Shown here piece by piece: positions 20,603 to 32,389 of a DNA stretch of 64,000 bases. The notes under the pieces were generated by a model, which had not been told where the DNA came from, ran no database searches, and saw nothing but the letters and a program-made list of their open reading frames with translations. The translations under genes and the position numbers were made by a program. This DNA comes from Isochrysis galbana (lineage: Eukaryota > Haptophyta > Isochrysidales > Isochrysidaceae). Positions within the stretch are counted from its first letter, which is position 1, and every line of letters begins with the position of its first letter. The stretch covers positions 330,627 to 394,626 of the forward strand of contig CM030934.1 of the NCBI GenBank assembly GCA_018136815.1, read 5' to 3'.

Positions 20603-21721
20603 TGTCGCATTCATCCTAGATGATGCGATTTCCAGGCTCTTGTTTCCAGGTCCTTCGCCGTGCGGCCACACGGTGAAGCTCAGGTACATCTAGGTTGGTA
20701 GGGTTCGTCCCTAGCGATCTAGAATTCGAGTTCTCGTTTCGTTCCTTCTAGCCTGTTTGTCAGGTCTAGATTCCAGGTTTCCTCCTTTCGGGTAATCTTT
20801 ACCTAAAGGAGCCAGGTCGCCTGTTGCTCGCTGCGCGCTTGTCTCAGGCTCTCGGGTTACCTTGTGAAGGCTTGTTTAGCTTCTTGCAAGGCTTGTTGTT
20901 TCTTGTTGGGTTCCGGTTCTTTCTTGGGACCTGCTGACTTTCGTTGTTGTCCAGGCCTGTTCTTCGTAGGTTCTGCTTGGCCTGGTTAGGGTTTCGTTGA
21001 ATCCCCGCGTTCGGCGTTTGGCGTTCGTCTTGGCGTTCGGAAATTTCCTCTCACATTCCCTAGGTCCGCTACCCTTGGCTTGTAGGTCCTTGCTTCTTTC
21101 TTCTCGGTGAAGGTGTTTGGCGAGCGAGTCGGTTGCTCTATCCGCTCGAGATTTGAGGTTTAATTTGCCATCTCCCCTTGGAGACCGGTGTAGGTTCGCT
21201 TCCTAGGTGAGGGAATCTTTCCCCTTGATGCAAGTTACATGCAAGCCCTTGGCCCCTTTGGTGTTTCTTCCCCTTGGTTGCTACTCAGGGTTGTTCGTTA
21301 GAAGCGTCTAGAAGGTTCACGCTCAACGGCAAGATTTCCTCTGTCGTGAAGATATCTCGTTGCGATCTGTATCCAAAGTGATCGCCGTGGTCGCGCGACA
21401 GGACGCTCCCCTTCGGACTCTCCGCTACGTGGGAAGTTACAACGGAGACACGCTCCGGCCGTCGCTGTGGAGTCTCTCTCTCTCTCGCTCTCTCTCTCCG
21501 TCTCTCGCGACGTGTTTGAGTTATCGGTGATTTGGGGTCGCGGTTGCTTGATAATTTGCTTGGTTTGGGTGAATGATTCCGGTGTGTTCGTGAGTCGGTG
21601 TATCCTGTTGTTCTCAGCTTCGTTGTCCGTCGTTGTTCGCTGCGTCGCTGCACTCAAGCAGCTTAGGCTCCCTCCCTGAGGGAAGAGTTCTTTGTAGGTC
21701 TAACAATCTCTTACAACCCAT
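20603..21721 (+). repeat. putative long terminal repeat
   Basis: Starts TGTCGCATTC directly after a G-rich polypurine tract. Its first 400 bp recur inverted at 21936-22335, and its first about 165 bp recur inverted at 8699-8861. The 3' boundary is not certain; CCCATCA near 21721 is a candidate TG...CA end. CT-rich and T-rich stretches around 21470-21500 are non-coding. Confidence 0.6.
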
Positions 21722-21935
21722 CACACTAGGGCCGCTAGGAGCGCCTCGCCGCCCCACAGCCCTTCGTTCGCCGTTCGTTCCCCGTCCAGACACCCAAATG
21801 GGGTTGCCCGACCCAGTCCAGAATTTCATTCACCCGACTCCCGGTGGGGAGGAGGGCCAAAGCGCCGCGCTAGCCGCCGGTGCTGCTCGCGACGGAGTGG
21901 CTCAGAGCCCTCCGGCTCCGCTCGACTCGACAGGA
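21722..21935 (+). other. possible retroelement leader between inverted LTR arms
   Basis: Unique sequence with a short open frame from an ATG at 21798 (GLPDPVQNFIHPTPGGE...), which could be a gag leader of another copy. No primer-binding site complementary to a tRNA end was recognised. Confidence 0.3.
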
Positions 21936-22335
21936 AGGCAACGAAACCCTAACCAGGCCAAGCAGAACCTACGAAGAACAGGCCTGGACGACAACGAAAG
22001 TTAGCAAGTCCCAAGCAAGAACCGGAACCCAACAAGAAACGACAAGCCTTGCAAGAAGCTAAACAAGCCTTCACAAGGTAACCCGAGAGCCTGAGACAAG
22101 CGCGCAGCGAGCGACAAGCGACCTGGCTCCTTTGGGTCAAGATTACCCGAAAGGAGGAAACCTAGAATCTAGACCTGACAAACAGGCTAGACGGAACGAA
22201 ACGAGAACTCGAATTCTAGATCGCTAGGGACGAACCCTACCAACATAGGTATGCCTGAGCTTCACCGTGTGGCCGCACGGCGAAGGACCTGGAAATAAGA
22301 GCCTGGAAATCGCATCATCTAGGATGAATGCGACA
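21936..22335 (-). repeat. inverted LTR fragment (right arm of palindrome)
   Basis: Near-perfect reverse complement of 20603-21001 with only scattered differences, ending GAATGCGACA. Together the arms form an inverted repeat of about 400 bp with a spacer of about 930 bp. Confidence 0.85.
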
Positions 22336-22354
22336 GCGTCGCGCGCTCGGCGGT

Positions 22355-22500
22355 AGACTGGGCAGGAGTGATGTCAGCTCAGCCCCTGCCAGCAGGCAGG
22401 GGCTGAGGTTGTGTGTGCAGGCCCACCCAGAGGGTGTCTGCGATGGAGGAGCAGGGGGGGAACGCGGCCCCCATGACCCTATCAGTTTTAGTGATAGTTG
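22355..22500 (+). repeat. dispersed SINE-like repeat with terminal hairpin, copy 3
   Basis: Body matches 5655-5800. It ends CCCCCATGACC followed by the hairpin CTATCAGTTTTAGTGATAG and TTG. It begins right after the LTR fragment. Confidence 0.6.
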
Positions 22501-22734
22501 AAGCGCGTCCTGGGTTGTAGGCCTCGAATGTATTTGAAATGTATTTGGCCAGAGGCCAAATACATATGTATTTGGCTGTATTTGCAGGCCCCGGCACCGC
22601 ATTTCCCATCTAGGGTAACTACGCCTCTCCCATCTAGGCAGTAAAGAGGAAAGAGTAAAGAGTAAAGAGTCTCCAACGCGTACCCGCTCCAGCCACCGCC
22701 TACCGCCGCGAGGTGTTTTGTAGTATAGATGGGC

Positions 22735-23160
22735 GGCGATTCTACGGGGGCCGCGCGGGAGCGGCGCCCCGACGCGCCGCCGCCGCCGCCGCCGCGGGGG
22801 GAGAGAGAGGGGGGAGGGGGGAGAGGGGGAGAGGCGGGAGAAGATAGGAGAGTCCGCCTCGCGAGTCTAACAGTATGAGAAGGGGGAGGGAGCCGCGCGC
22901 CGCCGCCGCCGCCGCCGCGGGGGATGATGGAGAGAGGGGGGGGAGAGAGGGGGAAGGGGGGGGGGGGGAGAAAGGAGAGTTCGCCGCGCGAATTTAACAG
23001 TATGAGAAGGCGAGGCCGCCGCCGCCGCCGCCGCCGCGGGGGGTGGAGAGAGGGGGGGAGAGAGAGAGTAGGGGAGTGGAGGAGGGTGGGGAGGAGAGAG
23101 AAGAGTCCGCCTTGCGAGTCTAACAGTATGAGAGAGGGAGAGGGAGCCGCGCGCCGCCCG
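22735..23160. repeat. GA/GCC-rich tandem repeat, about four units of 110-130 bp
   Basis: Units share GCGAGTCTAACAGTATGAG (or GCGAATTTAACAGTATGAG), a (CCG)n run and a GAGAGGGGGG run. Low-complexity frames across it are artefacts of composition. Probably upstream or intronic sequence of the KH gene. Confidence 0.75.
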
Positions 23161-23635
23161 GCCGGCTGGCCTTCTTCCCCTCCCCCCCCCCTCAGGCCGC
23201 CCGCCGGCTCTCCCCGAACCCCCCCACCCCCCTCCCCCCTCCCCCCTTCTCTCTCTCTCTCTCTCTTCTTCCCCTCCCTCCGTCTCCTCCTGGATGGACG
23301 AGGCGCGCACGGTCGGTGTGGACGACACGGACGCGCCGCTCCTCGTCGACCAGCACGTCCTCGGCCGCGGCCTTCCCCTGCTGCTGCTGCTGGGCCCACA
23401 GAGACTCTCCTCTCTCTGCGCAGAGACTCTGCCGCCACCGCAGGAGAGAGAGAGAGATCCCACGCCCTCCTCGCACCCCCCTGACCCCCTCTCCCTCTCT
23501 CCCTTCCCCCACGCGCGCCGCTCGCGCCTGCCCTGCGCTCCCCTGGGACCTTCTCCTTCCCTCCCCTCCCCTCCCCCCTCTCTCCGCCCAGCCCCGTCGC
23601 GCTGACCGCCCCCACCCTCGTCCCCGACTGCCGCA

Positions 23636-26600
23636 GGAGGAGGACGCTCTGGGCGCGAGCGAGTGCCCGCCGGCGCTGGCCGCAGCGGTGCGCTCCGCGC
23701 TGCCCGCGTTCGTGCAGTGGCGCGCGGCTGACGACGTGCTGTCCTGCCTGCCCGCGGAGCTGGCGTGTGAGCCGGCGTGCGTTGTGGCGTGCGCTGGCGG
23801 CCAGCATGCTGGCGAGGATACGAGCGGCGGGGCGAGCGCCTTCCTGCTGGTGGGCGGCGCGCAGGGAGGCGGCGCAATCGAGTGGCAGGTCTTCCCGGCA
23901 AGCGCGCGCCCGGCGCTTTCAGAGGCGTGCAGAGGCTGCGGCTCGGCCAACGAGACGGCGGGCGCGCTGCGCGGTGCGCCCTGCTCATCGCAGCGCGTGG
24001 TGCAGCGGCCGGGCGAGCTCCTGCTGCTGCCGCCGGGTGCGGTGTACGTGCGCCAGTCCGTGGGCGCGCCCTCAGCGGTGCTGCTGCACTGGCTGCGGAT
24101 GAGCGCGATGTGCGCGTGGTCGTCGCTTGGGCTTAGCCGGACGCCCGTCCTGCCGGTGGTCTCGCCCTCGCTGCCCGCGTGGCGCCAGCTCCGACTCGCG
24201 CCCCCCACGCGGCACGGCACGTTCCTCGCGCTCGCCAGGGCCGTCGACGACTTCCACGGCGCGAGCGGCACGGCAACCGGGCTCACGCCGGGCCGGGAGG
24301 AGCGCGAGCTCTTCCTGCTGCTGCGCTGTGTCGCTGCGATGCTGCGGTCGGAGCGGACGCCATCGGGCGTCGTGGTGAGGCAGCTCGCGGCGAGCGCACC
24401 CCGTAGCTGCGGCCTGTGCGGCTCGGAAATCTTCAACCGTTGCGTCGAGATCCCCCAGCCAGTCTTCGGCGAGGGGGCGGCAGCCTCGCGCGGGGAGAAG
24501 GGGGGTGGCGGCCTGTTCTGCCTGCGCTGCGTCGTGGACGACCGGGTCACGCCCGCCGACCGAAGCGAGGCCGCGCTCGTACAGCACGCGGAGCACGAGG
24601 GGCTCGAGGAGGTCGTCCACATCGGGCAGCGGCTGCTGCACGAGGCAAGCGACGACGCGCGCGGTCTCGTCGAGGGCGACGACGGCGCGGAGGATGACGG
24701 CGCTCCCGAGTCCCTCGCCGTGCTCGCCCTCGAGCGCGTGCCGGCGCTAGCGGGCGAGCCAAACGCCCCTGTGCTCGAGCCTGTGCTCGCGGGCGAGCCC
24801 AAGGCGCGCGCCAAGCGCGGCGCGGTGGGCCGCGACAGCGCGGCGGGCGACCGGAAGCGGCCGCGCGCCAATGCGGTGGCGGAAGCCGACGCGCCGCGCG
24901 ACTCACCCGCCGATGCGCCGCACGACTCACCTGCCGACGAGCTTTGCGCACACGAGGACGACCCCTTCTCGGCGTACGGCGACGAGCTTGATCGGCTGGA
25001 GCAGGACTTGATGGACGACCCGCTGCAGCGGAAGGCACCGACTCCGCTCGTGGCTCGCGCGCCTGTCAGGCGGCCGTTCGCCTCGGAGCTGGCCGCACTA
25101 GGCGAGGGCCTACTGGGCGCGCCGGAGCCGGACCTGAAGGGCGTGCTCGAGTGCGTCGACTTCGCCGAATTTGTCAAGGACTGCCAAGATGGCAACACAG
25201 TGCAAGCGGAGGCGGACATGCTCAAGATCGCCCTCTCCTTTGTGGGTTTGCGCAAGAAGAAGCGGCTGCGCCGGCTCGAGGAGGCGCGTGGTGCCACCAT
25301 CAAGCGCCAGCTCGCGGAGCTGCGCGCCCTGCTGCCCACGCGGCGGGCGAGCGCCGACGAGGAGGCCCACGCGGCTGTCAACCGCGTGCTGGCACTCACG
25401 CATGCCTGGATGAGCGAACTCGCAGCTGAGGCCGCCCGCGTCGAGCGTGTCGCCGCCGAGCACGAGGGCGGGCTCAACTCCATGATGGGTCGGTCACGGG
25501 AGGGGATGTCGGGGGGCTGCTTCGACGGGCACACGTCGCTCGAGGGTGGGCTCGGCAGGGGTGGCACCTGCGCAGGTGGTGCGCGCACTGCAGCAGCGGC
25601 GGGAGTGCTCGCCCACGCCTTTTGGGACGAGGATCGGCTGACGGTCGAGGTCCCGAACGGCGCCGTCTCCTTTCTAATTGGTGTGAAGGGCGCGTCCATC
25701 AACATGCTCCAGGAACGGTGCAGCACGCGCATCCAGGTCGACAAGAACCACACTCCAAGCGCGCCGCAGCGCAAGGTGTGGATCACGGCTCCCGCCGCCG
25801 CGACGGTGCACCACGCGCGCGAGGCGTGCGAGGCGTGTGCGCGGGCCGTCGCCGAGAAGATCGACGAGTTTGTTGAGATGGAGGAGAAGAAGCGGGAGGA
25901 GCGCATGGCGGCCCAGCATGGCGGCCAGGGGCCGGCCGCATGCTGCCTAGGCGCTGGCGGCGTCATGGGTGGCATGGGTGCCGGCTGCGAGTACGCGATG
26001 CTTCCCGGCATGGTCTGCTGTGGCATGGGCTGCAACGGCGGAGGACCGATGATGGCCATGCCCATGGGCGCACCAATGTGCGGCGGGCTGGGCGCGGTCA
26101 GCATGCCCATGGGAGGCCGGGACACGTTCGCACTGTGCAACCTAGGAGTGGACGGTGGCGCGATGCCTGTGGCGCGGATGGCCGGGGGCGGCTTCGGCGT
26201 CGAGCATATGCCGTTTGCAGCGAGCGGCGACTGCGGCTCGGCCAGCATGGTGGGATCGGACGACGTCAGCGCCGTCGGTGGCATGGGCCACGCCCGTGGC
26301 GGCGCCATGGCGGGCGTCGAGGCAGCGGGCGCGATGGACGGCTGCAGGGGCGTCGGCGTGGCAGGTGGCATGGGCTTGGCCGGCATGGCAAGTGGCGCAA
26401 TGATGCCCGGCGGCGGCCTATGCAACGGCTTTGGCTGCGGACCGCCGATGGCCTGCAGAGGCTTGTGTGGCGGGTGTGGCTGTGTGATGACAGGCGGCAG
26501 CATGGACACAATGGCCGCGAGCACGGCGAGCCGTAGCAGTGCCGCTTGCGACACGGCTCACGGTAGGTGTGGCAATGCCGTGGCCAATTCCACTCATGGC

Positions 26601-29060
26601 GACGGGATGGAGCAGCCTGGGATGCGGCGGGCCGCCTCGCACGCACCTGACGAGGATCCAAGAGAGGGCGCCGTGCGAGGAGCGGAAGCGCCTTCAGGAG
26701 ACGGGGTAGCGCCCATGGAGCAGCCGGGCTTTACGACCGGCGCGCAGGAGGCGTGCATGCAGGGTCAGATGCTGGGCAATGGCGGTTTCTTCGAGTCTCC
26801 CGCCATGGGCTTTGGCATGATGGGCGCGATGCAGCCAGGTTGCTTCGGCGCCGGTCTTGTGGGTATGGGCGACATGGTGGGTGGGTGGAATCCGCAGCAA
26901 CAGCTGCTGCACATGCAGCAGCAGGAGGTGCAACGGCAGTTGCTGTCGCAGATGCATCTCGCGCAGATGCGGCAGTCGTCCGAGTTCCAGTCGGCACAGC
27001 AACGGCCGCAGATGATGGAGACTAGGGCCGGCGACCCGGGTCGAGAGGAGGTGCCCCGCTTTGAGCAGCAGGTTACGGTGCCTCAGTGTGCGCTCGGCCT
27101 CGTCATTGGGAGGGGCGGCGAGAACATCAAGGCCATTCGCTCCGAGCTGGATGTGCGAGTGGACTTGGAAACTGATGAGAGTGCCGCGGGCAAGGGCGAG
27201 CGCCTCGCATTTATTTCCGCCCAGAACGCCCAGTCGCTCCAAGAGGCCGTCTCAAGAGTGCAAGGGCTCGTCGATCGCGCACTGGACAATAAGGCGAGGC
27301 GCCAATCTGGGTCGTTCCACGGCGCGCCGCATCATGCGCAAGGCGGCAACGCACCTGGCCGTGCCGGCGCACCCCGGCCCGGCGAGAGGCAAAGTGTCGA
27401 TGGCGGCCCAGCTGGCCGCTGCGGTTTGGACCGCGCTCCGCTGCGCCGCGAGGGAGCTAGCGCACGGGACGCACCTTCAAATCGGGAGGGTGGTGCGGAC
27501 GGGCCGAGGAGTCCTCAGGGATTCGATCGACATCCGGCATGGGTCGAGCGTGATGGTCCGGAGGGGCGCGGCGAGCCGCGCCTGCGCGATATGCATGGGC
27601 GGCCGCGTGATCAACAGGAGTGGCGCAGCGGGCAAAGTGCAAGCAACGACCAAGCGCACCGCGACCACCATGTCGCTCGGGGCGAGCCGATGGATGTGCA
27701 CGAACGGGAGGTGCGCCCGGAGTGGGAGGACCGCGGAGGGCCGCCAATCCGCGATCCGCCCCTGGAGCGCGATGAGCGCCAGGGGCTAGGCGAGCGCGGT
27801 GGAGCGAGTGACGAGAGTTGGCCGCCACTTGGCGACCGCGGGCCACGCGATGCACGCGGACCGTGGGATGTGGGCAGGCCTTCCTCGCGAGACGACCGTG
27901 GGCCACCTCGGGACGACCGCTGGCCTTCCGACCGTGGGCCACTGCGGGACGGCCGTCGGCTGCCAGACCGCCGGGTAACGCGAGACGATCGCGGGCCACC
28001 CAACCGTACATCGCTGCGCGATAACCGCGGATCGCAGCACAATGACCGCGGGCCGCCGCACAACGACCGCGGGCCGCCCGGCGACCGCGGGTTGCCGCAC
28101 GACGACCGAGGGCCGCCGCACAACGATCGCGGGCCGCCCGGCGACCGCGGGCCGCCGCACGACGACCGCGGGCCGCCGCACGACGACCGAGGGCCGCCAC
28201 ATGACGACCGAGGGCCGCCGCACGACGACCGAGGGCCGCCGCACGACGACCGCGGGCCGCGGCACGACGACCGAGGGCCGCCGCACGACGACCGCGGGCC
28301 GCGGCACCACGACCGCGGGCCTTCGGGCCGTGGACCGCGGGGCGACGACCGCAGACTGCCTGGAAGTGACCGACGGCCACCATGGAGCGAGTATGGGCCG
28401 CACGACAGTGGGCTGCGACGCGACGACCATGGGCCGCCTCGCAATGACAACGGGCCTTACCGCAACGATCGCGGGCCGCCAGACAGTGCGTCACCGCGAG
28501 ACGACCGCAGCCCGTCGCGCTTGCCGCGTGGACCGCCACGAGATGAGCGATGGTCACCACGAGGCGAGCGCGGACAAGCACGGGATGAACGATGGTCGCC
28601 GCGAGATAACCGCGGCCCGCCGGGGCGAGGACCCCGACCCGCCGGGGCGAGGCCGCCGCCGCGCGATGAGCGCGGGCCGCCGCCGCGCGACGAGCGCCGC
28701 GACGAGCGCGGGCCGCCACCGCGTGAGCTGCCACGAAGTTACCGCGGACCGCTAGATCAATCCGGTGCGCCTCGATTTTATCAAGGGCAGGATGACAGAG
28801 CGGGCGGGCGCAAAGACAACCCTCCTTTTCAACGCTTCGTCCCTAACAACGACGACAGGATGGTAATGCCAAGGGATCGTGATCGTGGTCGGCCCGAGGA
28901 GGCTCAATCCAGTCGCATCTCTCAGCAAGATATTGGCCCACTCAAGCGCCCAGATGAAAGCCACCGTGGCGGCAAAGGCAAGGGGTACGGGAGCTCCGCA
29001 GGGAGAGGTAGGGGGCACGGCAAAGGTGAACGGCTGGCAAGTAGCAACACAAGCAGATGA
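23636..29060 (+). CDS. large KH-domain RNA-binding protein with degenerate cupin/JmjC-like N-terminus and RG/DRGPP repeats
   Basis: Continuous coding from a likely acceptor (CTGCCGCAG at 23627-23635) to the stop at 29058-29060, about 1800 residues; the true start lies upstream and is not resolved. The N-terminal part contains PGELLLLPPGAVYVRQSVG, which resembles the last strands of a JmjC/cupin fold. A paired-Cys segment follows (CGLCGSEIFNRC ... LFCLRC), perhaps zinc-binding. KH1 is encoded at about 25621-25880 (FLIGVKGASINML, GxxG loop) and KH2 at about 27055-27300 (LVIGRGGENIKAI). Between them is a Gly/Met/Cys-rich low-complexity stretch and a Gln-rich segment. The C-terminus has many DRGPP(H/P)DD heptads (21-nt period) and ends in an RG/GK-rich tail. 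Role inferred: RNA binding, mRNP or splicing-associated. I cannot name an orthologue. Confidence 0.75.
28040..28320 (+). repeat. 21-nt coding tandem repeat (DRGPPHD heptads)
   Basis: In-frame repeats of CCGCACGACGACCG(A/C)GGGCCG inside the KH-protein gene. They are nearly identical at nucleotide level, which indicates recent expansion, and the length is probably variable between strains. Confidence 0.85.
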
Positions 29061-29093
29061 TTTTTGAGTGCGTAGCATTATGAAGGGAAAACA

Positions 29094-29345
29094 AATAGGG
29101 CGGTCAACAGGGACTTTCTAACTACTAGTAAGGTGTGGCCTGCATTTTTTGACCGCGGCGCGCTGGCGCGCTATGCCCAACAATAATTTAATTTTTAACA
29201 AATTTTTATGGGTCGCGGCGCGGCAAAGGAACGGGACTAGCGCTCACTCAAGACAGGACTCCCTGCCGCGGCAAGCGCAAGCACCCTTCCCCCTCATGCC
29301 ACCCAGCTCTTCACTAGCTTTCTACCTGCGCTAGCCGGAGCACCC
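29094..29345 (+). repeat. TIR-like end plus dispersed 200-bp repeat
   Basis: TAGGGCGGTCAACAGGGAC at 29094 begins a stretch of about 80 bp shared with 58991-59070. It is followed by a segment (29195-29370) shared with 57580-57770: GGCAAAGGAACGGGACTAGC, then GGACTCCCTGCCGCGGCAAG. Non-coding. Confidence 0.7.
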
Positions 29346-29717
29346 CTCCCTCCACACTCTAACAGCCCCCCAACGAGCCTCAGCCGGAGATCATAAACCA
29401 CATTTTATGATCTCGGAACGGGCGCAAAGTGCACAATGGCATCGACAATGTCAAGAAGTGGGAAACACCGTCCATTCGCTAATCTGGGTACTAGAAAGGA
29501 CCAGCTGCAAGACTTCAATCAACTACAGCAAGCCCAGGCCGACACAACCACCTACAACCGACTTACTACCGCCGCCATGCTAGCTAGCTACGTTCTACGT
29601 TCCCGCTGCGCCGGAGCCGCCGCACACCACCACGAAAGCGAACGCGCTGGGGCACTAGGAGCGTGCGGAGCGCCGGCGCTTCTCCGATCCTTGCTCGCGG
29701 CTGCCGCACACTATCGC
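29346..29717. other. no firm gene
   Basis: A plus-strand frame opens at 29436 with an ATG and a plausible 80-residue sequence, but it runs into the tandem repeat and has no recognisable domain. Confidence 0.35.
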
Positions 29718-30014
29718 GTGCTCCTCCCACGTCAGGAGAATTCTTTTGGTGGGGGAGGGTTGTCGCGCTTGGCAGGTGTTCCCACGTCAGGAGAATCCTT
29801 CTGGTGGGGAGGGTTGTCGCGCTTTGGGGGTGGTGTGCTAGAGTCCTCTCAAGTGTGCACTTCGTAATGCACACTATCGCCGTGCTCCTCCCACGTCAGG
29901 AGAATTCTTGTGGTGGGGGAGGGTTGTCGCGCTTGGCAGGTGCTCCCACGTCAGGAGAATCCTTCTGGTGGGGAGGGTTGTCGCACTTGGCAGGTGCTCC
30001 CACGTCAGGAGAAT
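29718..30014 (+). repeat. tandem repeat, five units of about 55-58 bp in two clusters
   Basis: Units contain CCCACGTCAGGAGAATTCTT and GGTGGGGAGGGTTGTCGCGC. Two units, a 50-bp spacer containing TGCACTTCGTAATGCACA, then three more units. Confidence 0.8.
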
Positions 30015-30208
30015 CGTGGCGGGAATTTCAAGGGATGTGCCATGGCAATCAGGCCAAAGTGGTTGTGTGTCGGGTGTGTCTGGAGGAAAACGCGCTTCTA
30101 GGGTGGCTTTGTGCCCGCATACCGTTTTCGAACATAAATAACGTTAAGAAGACCCAAGTGTGCCCTTCTCCTCAATCTGCACTTTGATTCTTGTATTCGT
30201 ACATGACG

Positions 30209-30627
30209 TTACAAAGTCGAAGTGGGGCAACGTACAATACTGGTGGATGCGACACACCGTTCTGTCGTGGGCTCAAAGGTACACGCTTTCAACTCATCAA
30301 AAGAGTAGGTCCCATCATCACGTTTGTACCTGATATACGTGTTTCGACAAAGTGCCTCATCGTCCCCTCCACCATCACGTTCTTCCCAATCAAACTGATT
30401 ACCACAAATGCCACCGGGCACACATTCGTCAAAGTCGACTTGGCATCTTGTAGGTGACTCGGAATTGAGTGGATTCTCAAGCTGACATACTAGAGGTGCA
30501 GGACACTCGTACCCGCTATTACAATGTGCTCCAAGTCCGCTATTGTCGTCGTCCACACCCTCATTGCTGTCGTTCACACCCTCATTGTCGTCGTCGTCCA
30601 CACCCTCATTGTTGCTCTTCTCCGCCC
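30209..30627 (-). pseudogene. Cys-rich secreted-type protein, N-terminus removed by repeat R2
   Basis: The minus-strand frame ends at 30209. It begins inside an Asp/Asn/Glu-rich acidic run (GVDDDDNEGVNDSNEGVDDD) and continues into a Cys-rich domain with GAHCNSGYECPAPLVC, DECVPGGIC, EALCRN, KACTFEP, ERCVAS and IVRCPTSTL. The cysteine spacing suggests an extracellular disulfide-bonded module, with a DxxECxxGxxC stretch reminiscent of EGF-like or dickkopf-type cysteine repeats. At 30628 the sequence switches abruptly to dispersed repeat R2, so the signal peptide and start are missing. This may be a disrupted gene or one whose first exon is further upstream. Confidence 0.5.
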
Positions 30628-31198
30628 CGGTGATCCGTTCCCCCCTTCCTCCCATGCCTACCGGGCTGGCGGCGTCCTCAGTCCCGACTTCTCCTGTAAA
30701 CAGGTGCGGGACTTACATATTTTCCGGTGAGCGGAGCCCTCGAGCCCTCGCTCCGCCCACCCCCTTCTCCGCGCTCTCTCTCCCCTCTCCTGCAGGCACG
30801 CGCGATGGCGCGCCTGCGACAGGCCTGCAGCTGCCTCAAGAGACCCCTGGAGGCTCCAGGAGGCCGGCTCAGGGGGCAGAGGAGGCTGGGGCTGGGCCCT
30901 GGTCTCCCCTGCCTCTCCCTCGCTGGCGCTCCTGGGCCTCAGGGGCCCCCACTCTGCACCTGTCTGCCTGTCGAACAGGGGGGGAGAGGGGGTTGGAGCG
31001 ATGGGCTGGCCACGAGGGGCCAGGACGCGCGAATCAGGCGAGCCTGTCAGGGAGAGAGTGGGTCAGCATGGCAGTGGCCTCCTGGCAAGCCATCAGGCAT
31101 GCCAGGAGAGTGGGTGGTTCCTCCCCCATGGCAGGGGAGGAGTGGAGAGAGGGGGGGGCTCGTGCCCCCCCATGGGCGAACTAAGTATAAACTTAGTT
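30628..31198 (+). repeat. dispersed repeat R2 plus hairpin-ended repeat, copy 4
   Basis: 30628-30890 matches the minus copy at 8862-9120, and 30998-31035 matches 5988-6040. The block ends GGGCG followed by the perfect 8-bp hairpin AACTAAGTATAAACTTAGTT. Confidence 0.75.
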
Positions 31199-32389
31199 GG
31201 CCATCCACTGAGATAGAATGCCCCACCAGGCACCATATCCAAAGGTGCCGCCCTAGCAGCCACGCCAATCGCCGCCGCCGCCCGTGCGCATCGCGCTGTG
31301 GTTGACCGTGTGTGGCGCCGTCAACTACGCTAACGTCACCCGGCCGAATTGGCCGGAGTGCCGAAATTTCGAACGCGACCGGGCGCGCTGGGTGAGAATT
31401 CTTGCTGAAGAGGCTTGTACGCTGCCCCGGTGCCAACGAGTTCGCGAACGCGATGCACTTGGCGACCGTTCGGTAGATGGCACAGGAAGTCCTACGGAAG
31501 CAGCGCAGCGCGCCAAGAGGGCTGTATTGCAATGCTCGCCACGATTCCCGAGCGCGCGATTGGGTAGTCTGCGGGGTTGGGAGGCAGCGTACCAATATGC
31601 TGGATGGAGTTCTGCGCGTAGGAGCGCGTAGGCAAGCCGGTGTCATCCTCCTCAGGTTGGGGCAGGAAGTGGTGTGGTGTGGGGCTGACGGCCATGCTGC
31701 GTGGGCAGGTGAAGCAGAAAGCGGCCGAGTGCGGTGGCATGAAACGCCGGTGAGACCGCCGACCGGTGTACCCGGACCGTTTAGTCCGAACACCATCGAC
31801 AAGGGGGGGCTGACCACCGCCGTGCTCTCGCTGGAGCGCGGCGAAGGTCGGCCTGTCAGGCGGGTCGGTCGCCATCGCTCCGCCTCGGATTCGGATTAGA
31901 GCGGGGAGAGGGACGAGGGGAAATCTTCCCCCGGTCCGACGATAAAAAAATGTGGGCCTCCGGATCAACAAGAGGTTTTTTTTCAACCCACTCTTCCCCA
32001 CCGCTATTCCAGCAAGTCTGAAGCACCCTCGGAAGGAATAGGATTAAAAGCGCCCCAATGTACCCCATGCATGCAACTGTAGTTCAAGGGCGTGCTTTCT
32101 CATTTAGCGAGTATTAGTCAGATTTTGATCTACGGCTCCTACGGGTTTCAGTTGTAAAACGGGAAACGGAGGTAGTATGTTTTCCAACAAACAGCCTCAT
32201 TGTCTTGGATGGCCTAGCAAATGCACCCAACGATTGGATTACAATACGCATCCAACACCTGTGGCCTCGTCCATGCGTGCTCACGTTGTCACGGCCCCGA
32301 TTCAAGGCGATGTATGAACAAGCGAGGAGAGCCAACATACAAACATCGAAGAACACGCCATCCGGTCCGGAAGCGTCCAATAAATGCGG
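31199..32389. other. unclassified region, no firm gene
   Basis: A minus-strand frame with ATG at 31875 (MATDPPDRPTFAALQREHGG...) to 31492 has fair composition, and a short plus-strand frame at 31284-31631 overlaps it. Neither shows a known domain. AT-richer sequence near 31950-32200 is probably the 3' flank of the FERM/WH2 gene. Confidence 0.3.

Noticed and set aside
22488..23807. Long minus-strand frame across the GA/GCC repeats
   Set aside because: Almost entirely microsatellite-encoded Arg/Gly/Pro; no domain.
23192..26554. 1120-residue open frame on the minus strand opposite the KH gene
   Set aside because: Composition-driven shadow: the plus strand has two clear KH domains and coding repeats, and the minus frame is Ala/Ser/Pro/Arg low complexity without domains.
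27457..28734. 425-residue minus-strand frame opposite the DRGPP repeats
   Set aside because: Its GRRAAARG-type repeat is the reverse translation of the 21-nt plus-strand repeat.
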